Of a stretch of DNA of 13,179 bases, positions 13,143 through 13,179 are shown in pieces; positions within the stretch are counted from its first letter, which is position 1; each line of letters opens with the position of its first letter. A program made the position numbers and the translations under genes. The notes under the pieces are model-generated. The model was given only the letters and a program-made list of their open reading frames with translations, searched no databases and was not told the origin of the DNA. The stretch spans positions 42,670-55,848 of the forward strand of contig DKEG01000004.1 in assembly GCA_002452095.1 (NCBI GenBank), written 5' to 3'. Source of the DNA: Bacteroidales bacterium UBA6828. Lineage in GTDB: Bacteria; Bacteroidota; Bacteroidia; Bacteroidales; Paludibacteraceae.

Positions 13143-13179
13143 ATGCATTGCAAGAATACATTATTAGGATTTTTGCCAT
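13143..13179 (+). CDS. Possible start of a further gene, cut by the window end
   Basis: ATG at 13143 opens a frame of 12 codons (MHCKNTLLGFLP) that remains open to the window end and could begin a signal peptide. The 36 nt between rlmN and this ATG show no promoter boxes or terminator. Too short to support firmly. Confidence 0.2.
   Translation, partial: MHCKNTLLGFLP

Overview
The window comes from a member of the Bacteroidota, most likely order Bacteroidales. Three promoters have the Bacteroidota-type pattern, (T/C)TTG, then 20 nt, then TAACTTTGC. There are no Shine-Dalgarno boxes, and starts are preceded by A-rich leaders. Several products are typical of the phylum: a repeat-rich cysteine-containing surface protein, a DUF4293 membrane protein, an M23-like protein next to dxr and rseP, and a lipoprotein with a C-type-lectin-like domain. 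The genus cannot be read from this sequence.

Layout. (1) 1-2895: the 3' part of a large secreted multidomain surface protein, overlapping by 19 nt a signal-peptide outer-membrane beta-barrel gene, closed by a rho-independent terminator. (2) 3083-10409: a long run of + strand genes behind one clear promoter: class I fumarase, membrane-anchored degenerate M23/LytM protein, dxr (isoprenoid precursors), rseP (site-2 protease), a WbpD/WlbB-like hexapeptide acyltransferase, a DUF4293 protein, and a 5'-truncated MscS channel remnant. (3) 10532-11734, minus strand: a lipoprotein with its own promoter, convergent with the MscS remnant. (4) 11979-13106: rlmN, transcribed divergently from the lipoprotein gene from a second strong promoter.

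The genes in block 2 are mostly housekeeping functions of the cell envelope and central metabolism. M23-like, dxr and rseP form a neighbourhood I recall from other Bacteroidales. No mobile element, CRISPR array, tRNA, rRNA or phage gene was seen.

The most unusual signal is in the spacers. Most junctions in block 2 carry a short-period tandem repeat, each with a different unit: 7 bp after fumarase, 8 bp before dxr, 7 bp between dxr and rseP, a roughly 150-bp series of 11-bp units filling the rseP-acyltransferase gap, and 11 bp at the breakpoint of the MscS remnant. A similar 7-bp repeat lies inside rlmN, where six units (42 nt, in frame) form part of an insertion not expected in this enzyme. 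The acyltransferase has an N-terminal extension encoded by a GC-rich palindromic segment. These suggest a process that generates short repeats at gene borders and sometimes inside genes. The second item worth checking is the lipoprotein, whose C-terminus resembles variable proteins of diversity-generating retroelements, although no reverse transcriptase or template repeat is in the window.
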